Positions 31,584-41,803 of a stretch of DNA of 64,000 nucleotides are shown here, piece after piece. The notes beneath the pieces were generated by a model that was not told the origin of the DNA, made no database searches, and worked only from the letters and a program-made list of their open reading frames with translations. The position numbers were made by a program, and so were the translations under genes. Each line of letters opens with the position of its first letter. Position 1 is the stretch's first letter. The DNA is from Ectobius pallidus (taxonomy: Eukaryota > Arthropoda > Insecta > Blattodea > Ectobiidae), in the NCBI GenBank assembly GCA_964059195.1, contig CAXKWD010000001.1, positions 215,830,484-215,894,483 of the forward strand, given 5' to 3'.

Positions 31584-32149
31584 TATACCCTTAGCAACCA
31601 GGGAAGGCGGTTGAGGCCAGGTAGGTTCCTTCACCCGCTTGGACCCTCACATTTACAAGGGCAGGAGATTAGGACCAACCATAATTTCCTCCCCATGAGC
31701 CACCTAGTCTACTTCAATCAATCAATCTTAGATTTTTTTAATATGTCATCTTATCTTAAAATGCTTGTTATATATCAATTCTACACATAATTACAAGAAA
31801 AATGACACCAAACAATGTATAATTTACTTTAATAGGAACATTTCTAACAAATACAGAAATAAAAGTTACAAGAAAACTGCTTTCAAGTCCTATGTTCCTA
31901 TTAAAGTAAATTATACATTGTTTGGTGTCATTTTTCTTGTAATTATGTGTAGAATTGATATATAACAAGCATTTTAAGATAAGATGACATATTTAAAAAA
32001 TCTAAGATTGATTGATTGAAGTAGACTAGGTGGCTCATGGGGAGGAAATTACGGTTGGTCCTAATCTCCTGCCCTTGTAAATGTGAGGGTCCAAGCGGGT
32101 GAAGGAACCTACCTGGCCTCAACTGCCTTCCCTGGTTGCTAAGGGTATA
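31584..32149. mobile_element. foldback element: 258-bp arms, 98.8% identical, 50-bp loop
   Basis: Arms 31584-31841 and 31892-32149 are inverted copies. I count three differences in 258 positions. The outer ends are TATACCCTTAGCAACCAGGG. The loop is 31842-31891. TA lies at both borders and may be the target duplication. No coding: the mirror-image frames of 66 codons on both strands are simply the two arms. A transcript would form a very stable double-stranded hairpin. Confidence 0.88.
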
Positions 32150-32570
32150 CCTCCCGAATAACATTTTTCTTGCAGTTTTATAAAACATGGAAAACAAATC
32201 AAAGATTAATAATAAATCTTATTCCTTTGTATTAATAATTCACAGAAGGACAAAACAAAAGTAAAAATAAAGCTCTATATATTCATGCGGAGTTGCACAG
32301 GTCGTGCTGTGGGCAGTAAATCTAACCGAATCTAACCCGCGAAGGGGAGACAATGAAAAAGTCATAAGCACGAAGCCCTGTAAATACTAGAATAGATCAC
32401 GCCGGATTCCAGCAAACGACACAACTCGATAAAATAAAACTGACTGAAAATTTACAGTGCGATGACCTCTTCAGTAAATTCTGTTCTCTGGATACAAAAC
32501 TACAGTACTAACAGACAATTCTTCCGATTGAGCTTAATTCTATTATTTAGTCACCACCATTAACTCAATT
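32150..32570. other. no recognisable feature
   Basis: Single-copy here. No terminal repeats or coding motifs. Confidence 0.5.
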
Positions 32571-32885
32571 GTCGGCTGTCCACCTCTAGATCCGAAGGTC
32601 GCGGGATCAAACCCGGCCGCAGTCGATGGGTTTTTCACAACGTAAAAATCCTGGGCACGGAGTCCTCCGGGAGGGACTTTAAGCTGGGGGTCCCGTGTCG
32701 TAGATTTACGGCACGTTAAAGAACTCCAAGCCTAAATTAGAGCCTCTGGACAAAATTTATCGGCCCTTTCACGTATGGGCTTACCACCTGTCCCTCTGCC
32801 CTCTCTAGGAAAATAAGCGTCACAAAATTCACATCGGTAAACAGGCCCTTGGAGGCCCTTCGCCCCAAAATGGGGGCATAGGATG
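32571..32885 (+). repeat. tRNA-derived SINE-2, copy with shortened head
   Basis: B-box region GCGGGATCAAACCCGGCCGC, body CCTGGGCACGGAGTCCTCCG and CCGTGTCGTAGATTTACGGC, 3' GGAGGCCCTTCGCCCC. It matches the full copy at 62392-62787 with an internal deletion of about 60 bases. Confidence 0.78.
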
Positions 32886-32892
32886 TGTGTGT

Positions 32893-32938
<46 letters not shown>

Positions 32939-32984
32939 GGGGAGAGAGAGGGGAGAGAGAGAGAGAGGGAGAGAGAGAGAGAGA
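32886..32984. repeat. (GA)n microsatellite
   Basis: About 95 bases of GA with GGGA interruptions, at the 3' end of the SINE-2 copy where other copies have (AGAT)n-like tails. Confidence 0.95.
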
Positions 32985-33244
32985 TTAATTCAATTAGTTT
33001 CTGAGGGTTCGGATGTTTATGACATTTCATATGTTTATCCTGACTTCCGTTCTCGCTGCAAACACAAATTAAACAAGAATTGCACTCTTTTTAGCCTAAT
33101 CGGACCGTTTTTATTTTGCATATAAAGTCATATTTTAGGATTTTTTGTGGTCTTGGTCATATTTCTGCCATATTTTTAATTTTACGTCATATTTAAATTA
33201 TAATTTCGGTAAAAGAGCACAATTATACAGTGTATCTACTACAT

Positions 33245-33493
33245 CAGCGTTTCTCAACCTTTTTGAACCGGAGGACCTCTAAAATGTCTAAAAATACTTT
33301 ACGGACCCCTAATTTTACATCCCATTTTTAAAAGAAGGCCTAATATTCTTAACATTAGGACATTAAATATGTGAAAAATTTTACTTCTTTACTTTCCACT
33401 TGCTTTATGATATTTTTTAATTGTGTCTGCGTACCATCTGCACCATCTTCGCGGACCACCAGTGGTCCGCGGACCATAGGTTGAGAAACGCTG
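33245..33493. mobile_element. hAT MITE, 249 bp, perfect 8-bp duplication
   Basis: Ends CAGCGTTTCTCAACC and GGTTGAGAAACGCTG are perfect 15-base inverted repeats. Flanks TACTACAT at 33237-33244 and 33494-33501 are identical. The terminus matches the CAG(T/C)G(T/G)TTCTCAACC type found in Charlie-like hAT elements. The interior has CGGACCCCTAA and CGGACCACCAGTGGTCCGCG subterminal motifs. No coding. Confidence 0.9.
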
Positions 33494-33501
33494 TACTACA
33501 T

Positions 33502-33924
33502 GATCGAGTAGATATAGCTTTCATTATACAGAATTCAATGAAATCGTTTTCAAAATCATATGTCCTGCTAAAAGGAAATCCCATATGAAGTAAACTACAT
33601 GGAACCAAAGGTTAAAGTTTAACAGCTTTTCAATAGCCACAGATTGAATTGACGCGACATGTAGGACACCTGTGATAACCTTTAACCTAATGAAGCACAT
33701 TGATTCGCAGCTGGTGATGAGCTATTGTTATATTCTACACAATGATGCTAATTCTGTACGATCACGTGATCCTTTATTTCACCTTTAAAAATGGCTCAAA
33801 AGTTCTACTAAAAAAATACTTTAAAATGTCGACACTGACAAGAAAAAAGAAAAATTAGTGAAATCCAAAATGCATCCCCACAAGTAAGTAGGTCTACAGG
33901 CAGATTATTTGAACATCTTGTTTA
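33502..33924. other. no recognisable feature
   Basis: Single-copy here; no motif found. Confidence 0.5.
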
Positions 33925-33926
33925 TA

Positions 33927-34442
33927 CAGAGTGTTCATGAATAACAACGAAATATTTTACCTGTATATAGTGGGGAAATAGACAAGCAACTTTTATTACT
34001 ATATTTTTGCTCTGAGGATTCAATTTTTATTTTTACAGCATAAAATCTCCCAGGGCATGACCGCCACTGACTTCTAACATTTGAAAAAATGCAAAACAAA
34101 GGAACTCCGTTGTTAACACTGTAGTAATGAATAAAAAAAACTAATGCAGTGGCGGCCCGTCATGTAATTAATCTGTAAATTTTGCAGCTTATGGAAACAC
34201 TAAATTATGATATAGCTGTTGTCAGGTTTTTATGGATCACTAAGAAGGCCTGAAATCAGTTTAATGAAACTTTAACCCTATTTCGCTTCATTATTGACTT
34301 AAGAAACCACATTTTAATGACTTTAATGCTCTGTAGCATACACATTTTACGTCATAGAGCAAAAATCTCCTAATAAAAGTTGCTTGTCTATGTCCCCTCT
34401 ATACACAGTTAAAATGTTTCGGTATTATTAATTAACACCCTG
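33927..34442. mobile_element. Tc1/mariner-type MITE with about 95-bp TIRs
   Basis: A 516-base element flanked by TA (33925-33926, 34443-34444). The left CAGAGTGTTCATGAATAACA pairs with the complement of the right CAGGGTGTTAATTAATAATA. The inverted repeats run about 95 bases, including GACAAGCAACTTTTATTA at both ends. The ends resemble the mariner-like element at 22719 (CAGGGTGT). There is an inner palindrome (CCGCCACTG / CAGTGGCGG) near 34068-34155. No coding. Confidence 0.78.
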
Positions 34443-34444
34443 TA

Positions 34445-35172
34445 TAAGATAATACTTGTAGAGGATATAAGATTGTAAAGTAAAGCAGGTGTACATGTTT
34501 ATTACGGATATGAAATTCATTAATCTCAGGAACGTATTAAGGCTGTAAAATCTCAATTCGTAAGACCTTTTCTTTTTTGTAATCTAAAACATGCTTTCAT
34601 AGGAAGGCAATTACATCCTTCTGTCTAGAGTCGTATATATCTAAAATAAGAATGGATTAGAAAATGTTTCTTAATCACTTACTGTTTATGGAAAGAGAGC
34701 TCGGATCACTTACCTGCAAAACAAGACAAAAATAATTAATTGTTATTCATTTTCCACACAATAGAAATTATTTATTCTTGAAATTTTACATTCCTAAGAG
34801 CATTCTAAAGAAAAGGTGTCATTTTCAATTCTCAATACCTTGCTTTAACAAAAAATTATATTAGCCAAGAATTATGTTAGAAAACATAAGGCTGATATGT
34901 GTTGATAAATTTCATGTTTCTTTTTTCCTACGAAGGATACAAATCAAATCAAATGGATCAAAGTTTAGAATAAGAGCGTCTGGGATAAGGAAAAAGGATC
35001 TGAAGATGCCGGATTAAGCCGAAATATATCGACCATCCTACTAAATAAAAAATGTTAAGATTTTATAATAATGACAACTACAAATTTTATGACTGACAAA
35101 GCTGTCAAGTTGATTTTATAAAACCAAATTCGAGGGAAAAGATGGAATTGTTTTTGAAACACTATACAACAG
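34445..35172. other. no recognisable feature
   Basis: About 730 bases without repeats or coding signal that I recognise. Confidence 0.5.
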
Positions 35173-35185
35173 ATAAGGCTGATAG

Positions 35186-35381
35186 GCGCCCCACTGGTCG
35201 AGTGGTTACACCGCTCGCCGGCAGATCATCTCAGTGTTTCTATGTGGAATTCACGGGAGAAATGGGGCCAGGGCGAGTTTTCTTGGAGTGCTCCCATTTC
35301 CCCCGCCATATAACGTTTTACCGTTGCTTCATTAACATAACATGGCTGTTTTTGCAATAAAGGAATTATTATTATTCAAGC
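35186..35381 (+). repeat. tRNA-derived SINE-8 with 13-bp duplication
   Basis: Head GCGCCCCACTGGTCGAGTGG resembles a tRNA A box. The body has GGGGCCAGGGCGAGTTTTCT, and the tail is AATAAAGGAATTATTATTAT. Flanks ATAAGGCTGATAG (35173-35185) and ATAAGGCTAATAG (35382-35394) differ at one base, supporting a retroposed insertion. The B box is not clear. Confidence 0.68.
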
Positions 35382-35423
35382 ATAAGGCTAATAGAATACT
35401 GAAGGAATGGGTTAGGCCTATGT

Positions 35424-35698
35424 GTTTACAGATTTGCAATACGATTCAACCGACACCCGATTGAAATATCCGTACGGAGAAGACTAAACGAATATCCGAA
35501 ACATTTGTGCCTCAGCTGGATCAAAGGACATGCTGGAACCATGGGAAATGAACGCGCAGACCATCTTGCTAAATCAACTGCTAAGTCAAGAATGGATAAT
35601 TTATACTCCCTCTGTCCACTGTCATACATAAGAGAACAGTTGAGTTGGAACACCGAGTGGCTAAATAGTAGCAATGGCTCCCTGACAAGAACATTTTT
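35424..35698 (+). pseudogene. LINE RNase H domain fragment
   Basis: Frame reads PKHLCLSWIKGHAGTMGNER, ADHLAKSTAKSRMDNLYS, SYIREQLSWNTEWLNSSNGS and LTRTF. W(I/V)KGHAG..GNE.AD.LAK is the C-terminal catalytic motif of RNase H domains carried by I-group and related LINEs. The frame is cut by repeat D at 35699 and resumes at 36526. Confidence 0.78.
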
Positions 35699-36525
35699 AC
35701 TTCCTCTGCCCGTACCATAGGTACTATAGGTAGAGGAAGTATTGTTTTCGACCCTAAAATTCGAAGTTGAGTTTTTAGCATATATACACGTTTCAAGGCC
35801 CCCTGAATCCAAAAATACTATTTTTGGAAACATGTCTGTGTGTGTGTCTGTCTGTGTGGAAGTTTGTGAACAGGCTAGCTCCGAAACGGAGAATCGTATG
35901 AAAACAAAATTTCGTATTTGGGTCAGATACCTTCTGAAGATGTGATTCGAAGATTGGCGACAAATTTCTCTTATTTTTAAGGGGACTTTACATGAAGAAA
36001 TTTTCGTTTTTCGCGATTTTCTCGAAAACGGCTCTAACGATTTTCTTTAAAATTTTCATATGTGTTCCTTTTACTGACAGCTAAAACTTTTATTTGAAAC
36101 TTTTTTTCGAAAAAATTCTCTGAGGGTAGTTACAAGCCACCCACTGTTCACCCACTGTTTGTAGAAATTTTGTCTTGCATGATGAACAACTGAATACGAG
36201 CTCTTTCACGGCCTCTTATTCTATATAAGAATGTGAAGTGAGAAAGATGTATTGTTGGCCAGGTATAGAGTAAATAAGTATCTGAGGGAAATATTCGACA
36301 AATTTCGGGAATTATTCTTTACGGCGGAAAGTTCAATAAACGTCTGCAGTCACTTGTTTTTTTTTTTAAAGTTTGTTATATAGCCTGCGCTTTTAGTCGC
36401 ATCATTGAAATAAGAGGTATTTATAGGATAATTAGCGTAAAATTGTGTCTTGCGATTCTGTAAAAGGATATGTGAATACTGCTAACTTTTATTTGGGCAG
36501 AGGAAGTTATGTGACTTTCACATCA
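35699..36525 (+). repeat. repeat family D, copy 2, inside a LINE
   Basis: Same limits as copy 1 (6173-7032): hairpin start ACTTCCTCTGCCCGTACC, end GACTTTCACATCAGA. The LINE frame is continuous across it (RTF...TSVFTRL), so it is a clean insertion. TTTTT at both sides is the likely duplication, possibly extending to TTTTTACTTC. No protein is evident. Confidence 0.78.
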
Positions 36526-36700
36526 GATTTTTACTTCAGTGTTTACCCGGTTAAAGTACAATTACATAGAACCAAATTTTATACTAACACAATTTATAAC
36601 TGGTTACGGAAAATTTGGGCATTATCTGGAACGATTCAAAATAGGAAACAATATCTGTATTTGCAAAGACACAAATCACACTGTATCAAATCTTATACAG
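36526..36700 (+). pseudogene. LINE post-RNase H segment
   Basis: Continues the frame of 35424-35698: TSVFTRLKYNYIEPNFILTQ, FITGYGKFGHYLERFKIGNN, ICICKDTNHTVSNLIQ. FITG.G.F..YL.RF and C.C.D..HT.(N/D).L. are the expected zinc-knuckle-like end of RNase H-bearing LINEs. Confidence 0.72.
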
Positions 36701-36850
36701 TCAACCTTCGATATAACGCCTCTCTTTATAGTGCCACCATCGCACTGTACCAATAAATGCAAGTGAACAAATCATCTCCTGTATCAAATACAAAATAAAC
36801 CCCGTTACTGTGCCAATTCATTTAGTGCCAGTACATATACGATAAGATTT
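36697..36850. mobile_element. possible pogo/Tigger-like terminus
   Basis: TACAGTCAACCTTCGATATAACGCC looks like a pogo-type terminus following TA. No matching right end was found within 300 bases. Weak. Confidence 0.3.
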
Positions 36851-36889
36851 TTACAAAATATAGCTTGCAGTGATTTTTGTTGATTTTTG

Positions 36890-37062
36890 CCAGATGATAT
36901 CTGGGGACCACAAGGGCCTAAAGTTACCCCAAATTGTCTCACAGGAAAGGAAAAACCCTGGAAAAAACCCACCTAGGTAACTTGTCCCGACCAGGATTTG
37001 AACCCGGGCCCGCAGCGTGAGAGGAACGAACGCATCCTCTACGCCCCAGCGGTGGACGAGTA
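36890..37062 (-). repeat. tRNA-derived SINE-3, 3'-truncated copy
   Basis: The minus strand reads CCACCGCTGGGGCGTAGAGG ... GGGCCCGGGTTCAAATCCTG (B box) ... AAGTTACCTAGGTGGGTTTT ... ATATCATCTGG. It matches the first half of 60684-61085. Confidence 0.75.
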
Positions 37063-37173
37063 TTAGTATTTGATTGTTAATTAATTTTATTCATATCTGC
37101 TATATTGTTAATATTTAAATATATAAATTAAGCAAACTGTAAATGAATGTAAATTGCATTAAAACACTAAAAC

Positions 37174-37373
37174 ATTAATGTATTTTTACTAGATAAAAAA
37201 CCTCCATATACCCTCAATATATTCTTTTACTTTGATACTCTTAAAGAAAAAACTAGTAGCTGCCAATATTACAGGTTGTATTTTCTTTTTACAGAGATAC
37301 AGTTTACAATTTACAATAACTTATATGTTCTTATTTTTTGCTAATAGGCCTATTTTGTTTGTTATGTTTTTTA
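37174..37373 (+). repeat. inverted duplicate arm 1
   Basis: About 195 bases matching the complement of 39476-39669 at roughly 90% by eye. Both contain ACTAGATAAAAAA, CTAGTAGCTGCCAATATTAC and ACAGAGATACAGTTTACAAT. No coding. It could be a dispersed repeat or a local inverted duplication. Confidence 0.65.
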
Positions 37374-37394
37374 TTGCTAAGTATAAAACTTTAA

Positions 37395-38259
37395 TGCCCG
37401 GTTTCTATAAACTCGCGAAATACCTATGGGTAAATTATCCAATGGACAACTTAGTTCCAGAATCACCCACCAGAGCACTAATGGTATAATGAGGAAATAA
37501 AAAATAACATATACTACCATGCCGGGGATCGAACCGTGGACCTCTTGAACCGTAATTCAGCACGCTGACAATGAGCTACGGTGAACACTGAAAACACATC
37601 TTGAGTCACGGATATGTAATTGTTTCAGCCTATGATTCCACTACTGCAAGTCAAGACATGGTTTTGCAATATATATCATACTAATTAGTTCGGAAGAACA
37701 TTATCTTCATATAAATACTACTACTGTCGAGATCTAATGCGTAAGAGGAAGGAAAAATGAGGAGTACGACTCTAGTTTGCAATGTTTGCACACTCAGTGC
37801 TACCAAATACCGGCAAATACAGTCATTAGCGACAATGTACGGTACATGAAAATTTCAATAAGAAATATGTATATAAATTCTGATAAGCCCATCCTATTAC
37901 GGAGAAACAAAGTCAACATTACAGATCATCTCAGCACTTCTAAAACTATATTTTACAGGTACTGCAATCCGTGCACGTCCGCCATATTTATCCTACGAGA
38001 GGTTAAATTTTATCCAGCCATCCATGAAAGGATAAATTAACCCAAAGATTTACCCTTGGAAAGATCTAGCCCTAGTTTATAGAAACATTTTTTCTCTCAT
38101 TTTCATATTTACCCTGTGGACTTTTATCTAGAAACTCTCCAAAACTGTGTGTGGTCGTTATCTTTAAATTATTTCTGTTCGTAAGAGTTTTCCTTGTGTA
38201 AATTCTGTTCATGGGATAATTTACCCATAGGTAATTCGCGAGTTTATAGAAACCGGCCA
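37395..38259. mobile_element. PIF/Harbinger-like MITE, copy 2, with internal insert
   Basis: Same ends as 25638-26066 (TGCCCGGTTTCTATAAACTC and TGGCCGGTTTCTATAAACTC in complement), again flanked by TAA (37392-37394, 38260-38262). Relative to copy 1 it carries about 490 extra bases (about 37497-37985), which include a tRNA-like SINE head. Confidence 0.75.
37515..37600 (-). repeat. tRNA-like SINE head inside the PIF-like MITE
   Basis: The minus strand gives CACCGTAGCTCATTGTCAGC (A-box-like) and GTCCACGGTTCGATCCCCGG (B-box). No cloverleaf convincing enough for a tRNA gene was seen. Confidence 0.5.
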
Positions 38260-38295
38260 TAAGAGAGTTAAAAGTTTGAAAAACACTGTTGTTAA

Positions 38296-39183
38296 TCTAT
38301 ATATATAAAAATGAATGTATGTGTGTGTGTGTGTGTTTGTCCTTTATGCATTACTACACCATTCATCCGATCGCCATGAAACTTTGGGAAGTTGTTGAGT
38401 ACATTCCCGGGAAGGTTTCTGTCATACTACATTTTTAATTTTAGCCTTCGTTCGCGAGTTATAAGTGAAAAACGGCAAGAAAACGTGCATTTTTTACGCT
38501 TTCGAAGTATCGGTTTTCAGTTATTCATTTCAGTTGTCAAATCAATTGCAGAAGGCTTTGTCTATTTTTGTCATGCCTTGGAAATAATATCGTCGCGATC
38601 GCTATGGAAGGCAATAGATATCTCAAATTATTATAAAAGCTAGAGATGTCGATAAGGTAATGTTAAACATATTTTATTTGACATGGAATATAGTTTACAG
38701 AAAATTCCGGGGATGTTGCTTAGTTCGGGGTCTTGGCTACAAGGTTTTTATATGTAATCGTAATTAAAATCTCTTATGTAAGGTCGTTAAATCTGCCTGA
38801 AATGTAACGGAATTATAAGTCTGGACAAATTAATATAGAAATCACGGCCTCAGTAGGCTTATTCCATTCTTCACCTATATAAATAAAAACTAATGTACTA
38901 TGTCTGTCTGTCAAATACATTTACGCACTTTTTTTTATCGTGAGTTTAATCGATTTCAATTCTCATAATCTTTCGAATACTGCATTTTTCCATTTATTTT
39001 CTAATCGTGAAATTCACTTCAAAGCCGGATTTATAGCTGTTTCATTAATTAGGCCTATCAATCGTTTAGTTTACACCTATGAATGTTTCGCGTGCAAAGT
39101 GTTAATAAATATAATATTTTAATTATTTGTTCTTAATTGTTAATCTTTCGATTAATTATCTTGGGAGAAGCCGTGGGGATCTG
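38296..39183 (+). mobile_element. Helitron-like family 3, probably two joined units
   Basis: Starts A|TCTATATATATAAAAATG, then a (TG)n tract and TGTCCTTTATGCATTACTAC, a start common in insect Helitron-like elements. A second unit seems to begin near 38873 (TATATAAATAAAAACTAATG). It ends at the TTGGGAGAAGCCGTGGGGAT hairpin. The 3' CTRR is not clean. Reverse-oriented relatives are at 40970-41300. Confidence 0.55.
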
Positions 39184-39390
39184 CAATAAGCTATAATAAG
39201 CTATAATAAGCTATCTAGCGTTTTCTGAGGGAATAGTTTGTGTGTGATAAGTCGTTCTTCCCCATTTCAAATTCTTAATACCTATATAAAGACCTTAAAG
39301 ACCTAGAGTTTGAAAATCGAAAGTCCTTCATAAGTTATTTTCGCATTTACAAAATACAAAACCCGAGCGACGCCGGGCCTTTTAAGCTAG
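39184..39390 (+). mobile_element. Helitron 3' fragment, preceded by a 3x repeat
   Basis: AATAAGCTAT is repeated three times at 39186-39215, then about 175 bases match 2200-2374, ending CCGAGCGACGCCGGGCC hairpin and CTAG at 39387-39390. Confidence 0.65.
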
Positions 39391-40062
39391 TGGATCTATA
39401 AAAATACACAAATTATTATTTACCAAACTTAAAAAACAGCCTTAAAAGTTCTGTTAGTTCCATTAACAACAGTGGTAAACAAACAACATAGGCTTATTAG
39501 CAAAAAATAAGAACATACATTGTAAATTGTAAACTGTATCTCTGTAAAAAGAAAATGCAATCTGTAATATTGGCAGCTACTAGTTTTTTCTTTAAGAGTA
39601 TCAAAGTAAAAGGATAGCCTATATTGAGGGTGTAAGGAGGTTTTTTTTATCTAGTAAAAAATACATTAAACTTCCCTCAATGGTCTAAAAATGAAGTTTG
39701 TGAATACTAAAACACTAGCATACCAAAAGGTGAAATAGGGTTGTTATATTCGGAATTTCAACAAACAAACAAAAACAACACGAAAACACGGGAGGTTTGG
39801 TGCAAGTTAAAACCTCTCTCTCTGGTGCATAATTCCTGTGGTTACAGAAGTCCTGCATAGTTAATGAATGAACATAAACAGGAATTGCAGCTGTTTGCAT
39901 TCACACAGCGTATTTCTGTGTTTCTGTCATTCACAACTTTTTATACTGCAGACCCTGAGGCTAGCCGGCACCAGCATGAAAAATAATATTGTTTATTCAA
40001 TGCATTACATTACATCGTTGGAAACTGGTTATGTCTTCAGCATCCAAAGATGAATTTTTACT
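39391..40062. other. no gene; contains inverted duplicate arm 2
   Basis: 39476-39669 is the inverted partner of 37174-37373. The remainder is single-copy. Two 61-codon frames overlap with no motif. Confidence 0.5.
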
Positions 40063-40143
40063 CAAGTGATTAGATAATTTCCGCCTATATACCACTAATA
40101 TGCCTATAGTGGTATATATAGGCGGAAAATATCTAACCACTTG
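40063..40143. repeat. 81-bp hairpin
   Basis: The arms CAAGTGATTAGATAATTTTC and CGCCTATATACCACTA are mirrored by TAGTGGTATATATAGGCGG and AAAATATCTAACCACTTG around a loop of about 9 bases. It is a compact palindrome, perhaps a tiny MITE. It could fold like a small-RNA precursor, but nothing shows that it does. Confidence 0.75.
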
Positions 40144-40309
40144 ATTCATATATATACCACTTGAAATATGAAGCTGATCAATTATTATGGATTTTTACTA
40201 TTTTAATATTCCATATTTCCAATTAATTAACATTTCTTGTTTGTTTGTTTGTCTTTTGTTCCTGTGTTCCTTATTTTCATTTAAAATATTTCCTAACATT
40301 CTAATGAAT

Positions 40310-40475
40310 ATATATTCATTCATGAACCAAAGACTATTTATTGTCTCTGTTGGACATTACATGAGAATATTATAAGAGAAAAATTCCTCTGACACTGGAA
40401 TTTGCACCCGGACCTTTGGCTATCTATGCAATGCTCTACCAACTGAGCTAAGCCAGACTTCACTTCACAGCGCCA
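40310..40475 (-). repeat. tRNA-derived SINE-7, copy 2
   Basis: The minus strand head is GTCTGGCTTAGCTCAGTTGG, TAGAGCATTGC, GGTCCGGGTGCAAATTCCAG, then TCAGAGGAATTTTTCTC. The head is close to a real tRNA in its D and T arms, but the attached body and multiple copies show it is a SINE. A second fragment lies at 40625-40735. Confidence 0.7.
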
Positions 40476-40624
40476 GATGGAACCTCTCTCCTATGGCTGA
40501 TTGCCCTTAATGGTCTACCTCACTGACAGGCAAGTTATGTCATATGCAGTACTGTGAGGCACACTAATTAGTGATTTTTGTGACCGGGCTTCCACTGTTA
40601 TTGTACAGTAACATTCAAGATAGA

Positions 40625-40735
40625 TATATACATGTGCGTTCATGAATCAGAGATTACTGTCTCTGTCGGACATTATATGGTAATGTTATAGAAGAAAAAT
40701 TCCTCTGACACTATGATCTGAAAAGTCCTGGGTGC
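40625..40735 (-). repeat. SINE-7 body fragment
   Basis: Repeats CATGAATCAGAGATTACTGTC and GAAGAAAAATTCCTCTGACA from the copy at 40310, without the tRNA head. The flanking DNA (GGTTATGTCTTCA...CATCCAAAGATGAATTTTTA) repeats that at 40025-40060. Confidence 0.6.
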
Positions 40736-40974
40736 TGGTTATGTCTTCAAGACAATTTAATCACCATCCAAAGATGAATTTTTACAATTTTGAAATTTTA
40801 TTTTCCCAATTAATTAACGTTTCTTGTTGTTGTACTTTCTTTTGTTCCTGTATTCCTTATTTTCATTAAAAATATTCCTAATGTTCTGATGAATGTTTTC
40901 TTTTATTCCTAATTATTTTAATAGGTAATATAACGTGAGGTACGCATTTTCGACTAAGGCGAGCTTACAAAATG

Positions 40975-41284
40975 AAGCGACTCTTTTATTTCCAAATTAT
41001 GACAAAAAAAGGCAAAGCCTCCTGCAATTGATTTGACAATTGAAAAGTATTACCAAAAACTGATGCTTCGGTAGCGCAAAAAATTCAAGTTTTCTGCCAG
41101 TTTTTCACTCATAACTCGCAAACGAAAGCTAAAATTAAAAATCCGGCTTGGAGGTGCATTCGCCCACCCTTCAGTCCATCATGTTTAAAAGTTCAGATTT
41201 CTACGTGCAGTAGGTTTCGCTGGGCATCGCGTATAGACAAAAAGACAGAAAAAAAGACAAACACTTCCTCATATAATATTATAG
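40975..41284 (-). mobile_element. Helitron-like family 3, 5' region (minus)
   Basis: On the minus strand it starts A|TCTATAATATTATATGAGG then AAGTGTTTGTCTTTTTTTC. The body shares CTCATAACTCGCAAACGAAA and CAATTGATTTGACAATTGAA with 38440-38560. Confidence 0.55.
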
Positions 41285-41410
41285 ATAGCAGATCCCCGCG
41301 GCTTCGCCCACGATAATTAATTGGAAGATTAAAAATTAAGAGCAAAATAATTAAAACAAAACATTTTTAAACTCAACGATTAATAATTAAACTAACGAAA
41401 CAGCTAAAAA
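41285..41410 (-). mobile_element. Helitron 3' end abutting the previous element
   Basis: The minus strand ends CGTGGGCGAAGCCGCGGGGATCTGC, the same hairpin end as at 39150-39183. The two pieces lie head to tail. Confidence 0.6.
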
Positions 41411-41423
41411 TCCGCTGTGAAGT

Positions 41424-41625
41424 GAACTCTGAGTTAGCTCAATTGGTAGAGCAGTGGCACGGATAGCCAAAGAACCTGGGTTCAAATCCCAGTGTCAGAG
41501 GAATTTTTCTCCTATAATAATATCTTCTATGTATTTTTTTCTTTTACTTCTACAGATTTTAATATGTAATATAACGGGAGGTACGCATTTTATCGATACT
41601 GTATCCTCTGTTACCAGCATTAATA
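41424..41625 (+). repeat. tRNA-derived SINE-7, best head
   Basis: GAGTTAGCTCAATTGGTAGA, GCAGTGGCACGG..., GAACCTGGGTTCAAATCCCA, GTGTCAGAGGAATTTTTCTC. The A box (TAGCTCAATTGG) and B box (GGTTCAAATCC) are well preserved. The 3' body (TAATATGTAATATAACGGGA, GGTACGCATTTT) recurs at 40925. Confidence 0.72.
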
Positions 41626-41645
41626 ATATTATTAATAATAATAAC

Positions 41646-41677
<32 letters not shown>
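41626..41677. repeat. (AAT)n microsatellite
   Basis: Lies between the SINE-7 body and a LINE-D 3' end. Confidence 0.95.
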
Positions 41678-41758
41678 GAATGAAAGAAGTATGGGCACAA
41701 AGAAAGGGAAATGCATACCTCTAAGTACTTTGCGTAGTTCTAATGGGCTCGTTCGTAA
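41678..41758 (+). pseudogene. LINE-D 3' end fragment
   Basis: GAATGAAAGAAGTATGGGCA (readable as MKEVWAQRKG) continues into CTTTGCGTAGTTCTAATGGG and runs into a TAA array. It matches the end of the copy at 11452-11965. The (TAA)n appears to be the LINE's own 3' tail. Confidence 0.65.

Positions 41759-41803
<45 letters not shown>
41759..41803. repeat. (TAA)n microsatellite, probable LINE-D tail
   Basis: About 14 TAA units right after a LINE-D 3' end. Confidence 0.95.

Noticed and set aside
31765..31968. identical 66-codon proteins on both strands
   Set aside because: Arises from the two arms of the foldback; no sign of coding selection.
34054..34160. CCGCCACTG ... CAGTGGCGG as ends of a nested hAT
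   Set aside because: The CAGTGG ends point inward rather than outward, so it is just a palindrome inside the mariner-type MITE.
35426..35833. 135-codon minus frame over the LINE RNase H region
   Set aside because: Antisense shadow of the LINE RNase H fragment running into repeat D; the plus strand has the recognisable motif.
41424..41500. possible genuine tRNA gene
   Set aside because: The D- and T-arm words look good, but other copies (40475, 29780) share the non-tRNA body, so it is a SINE head; I could not close a full cloverleaf.
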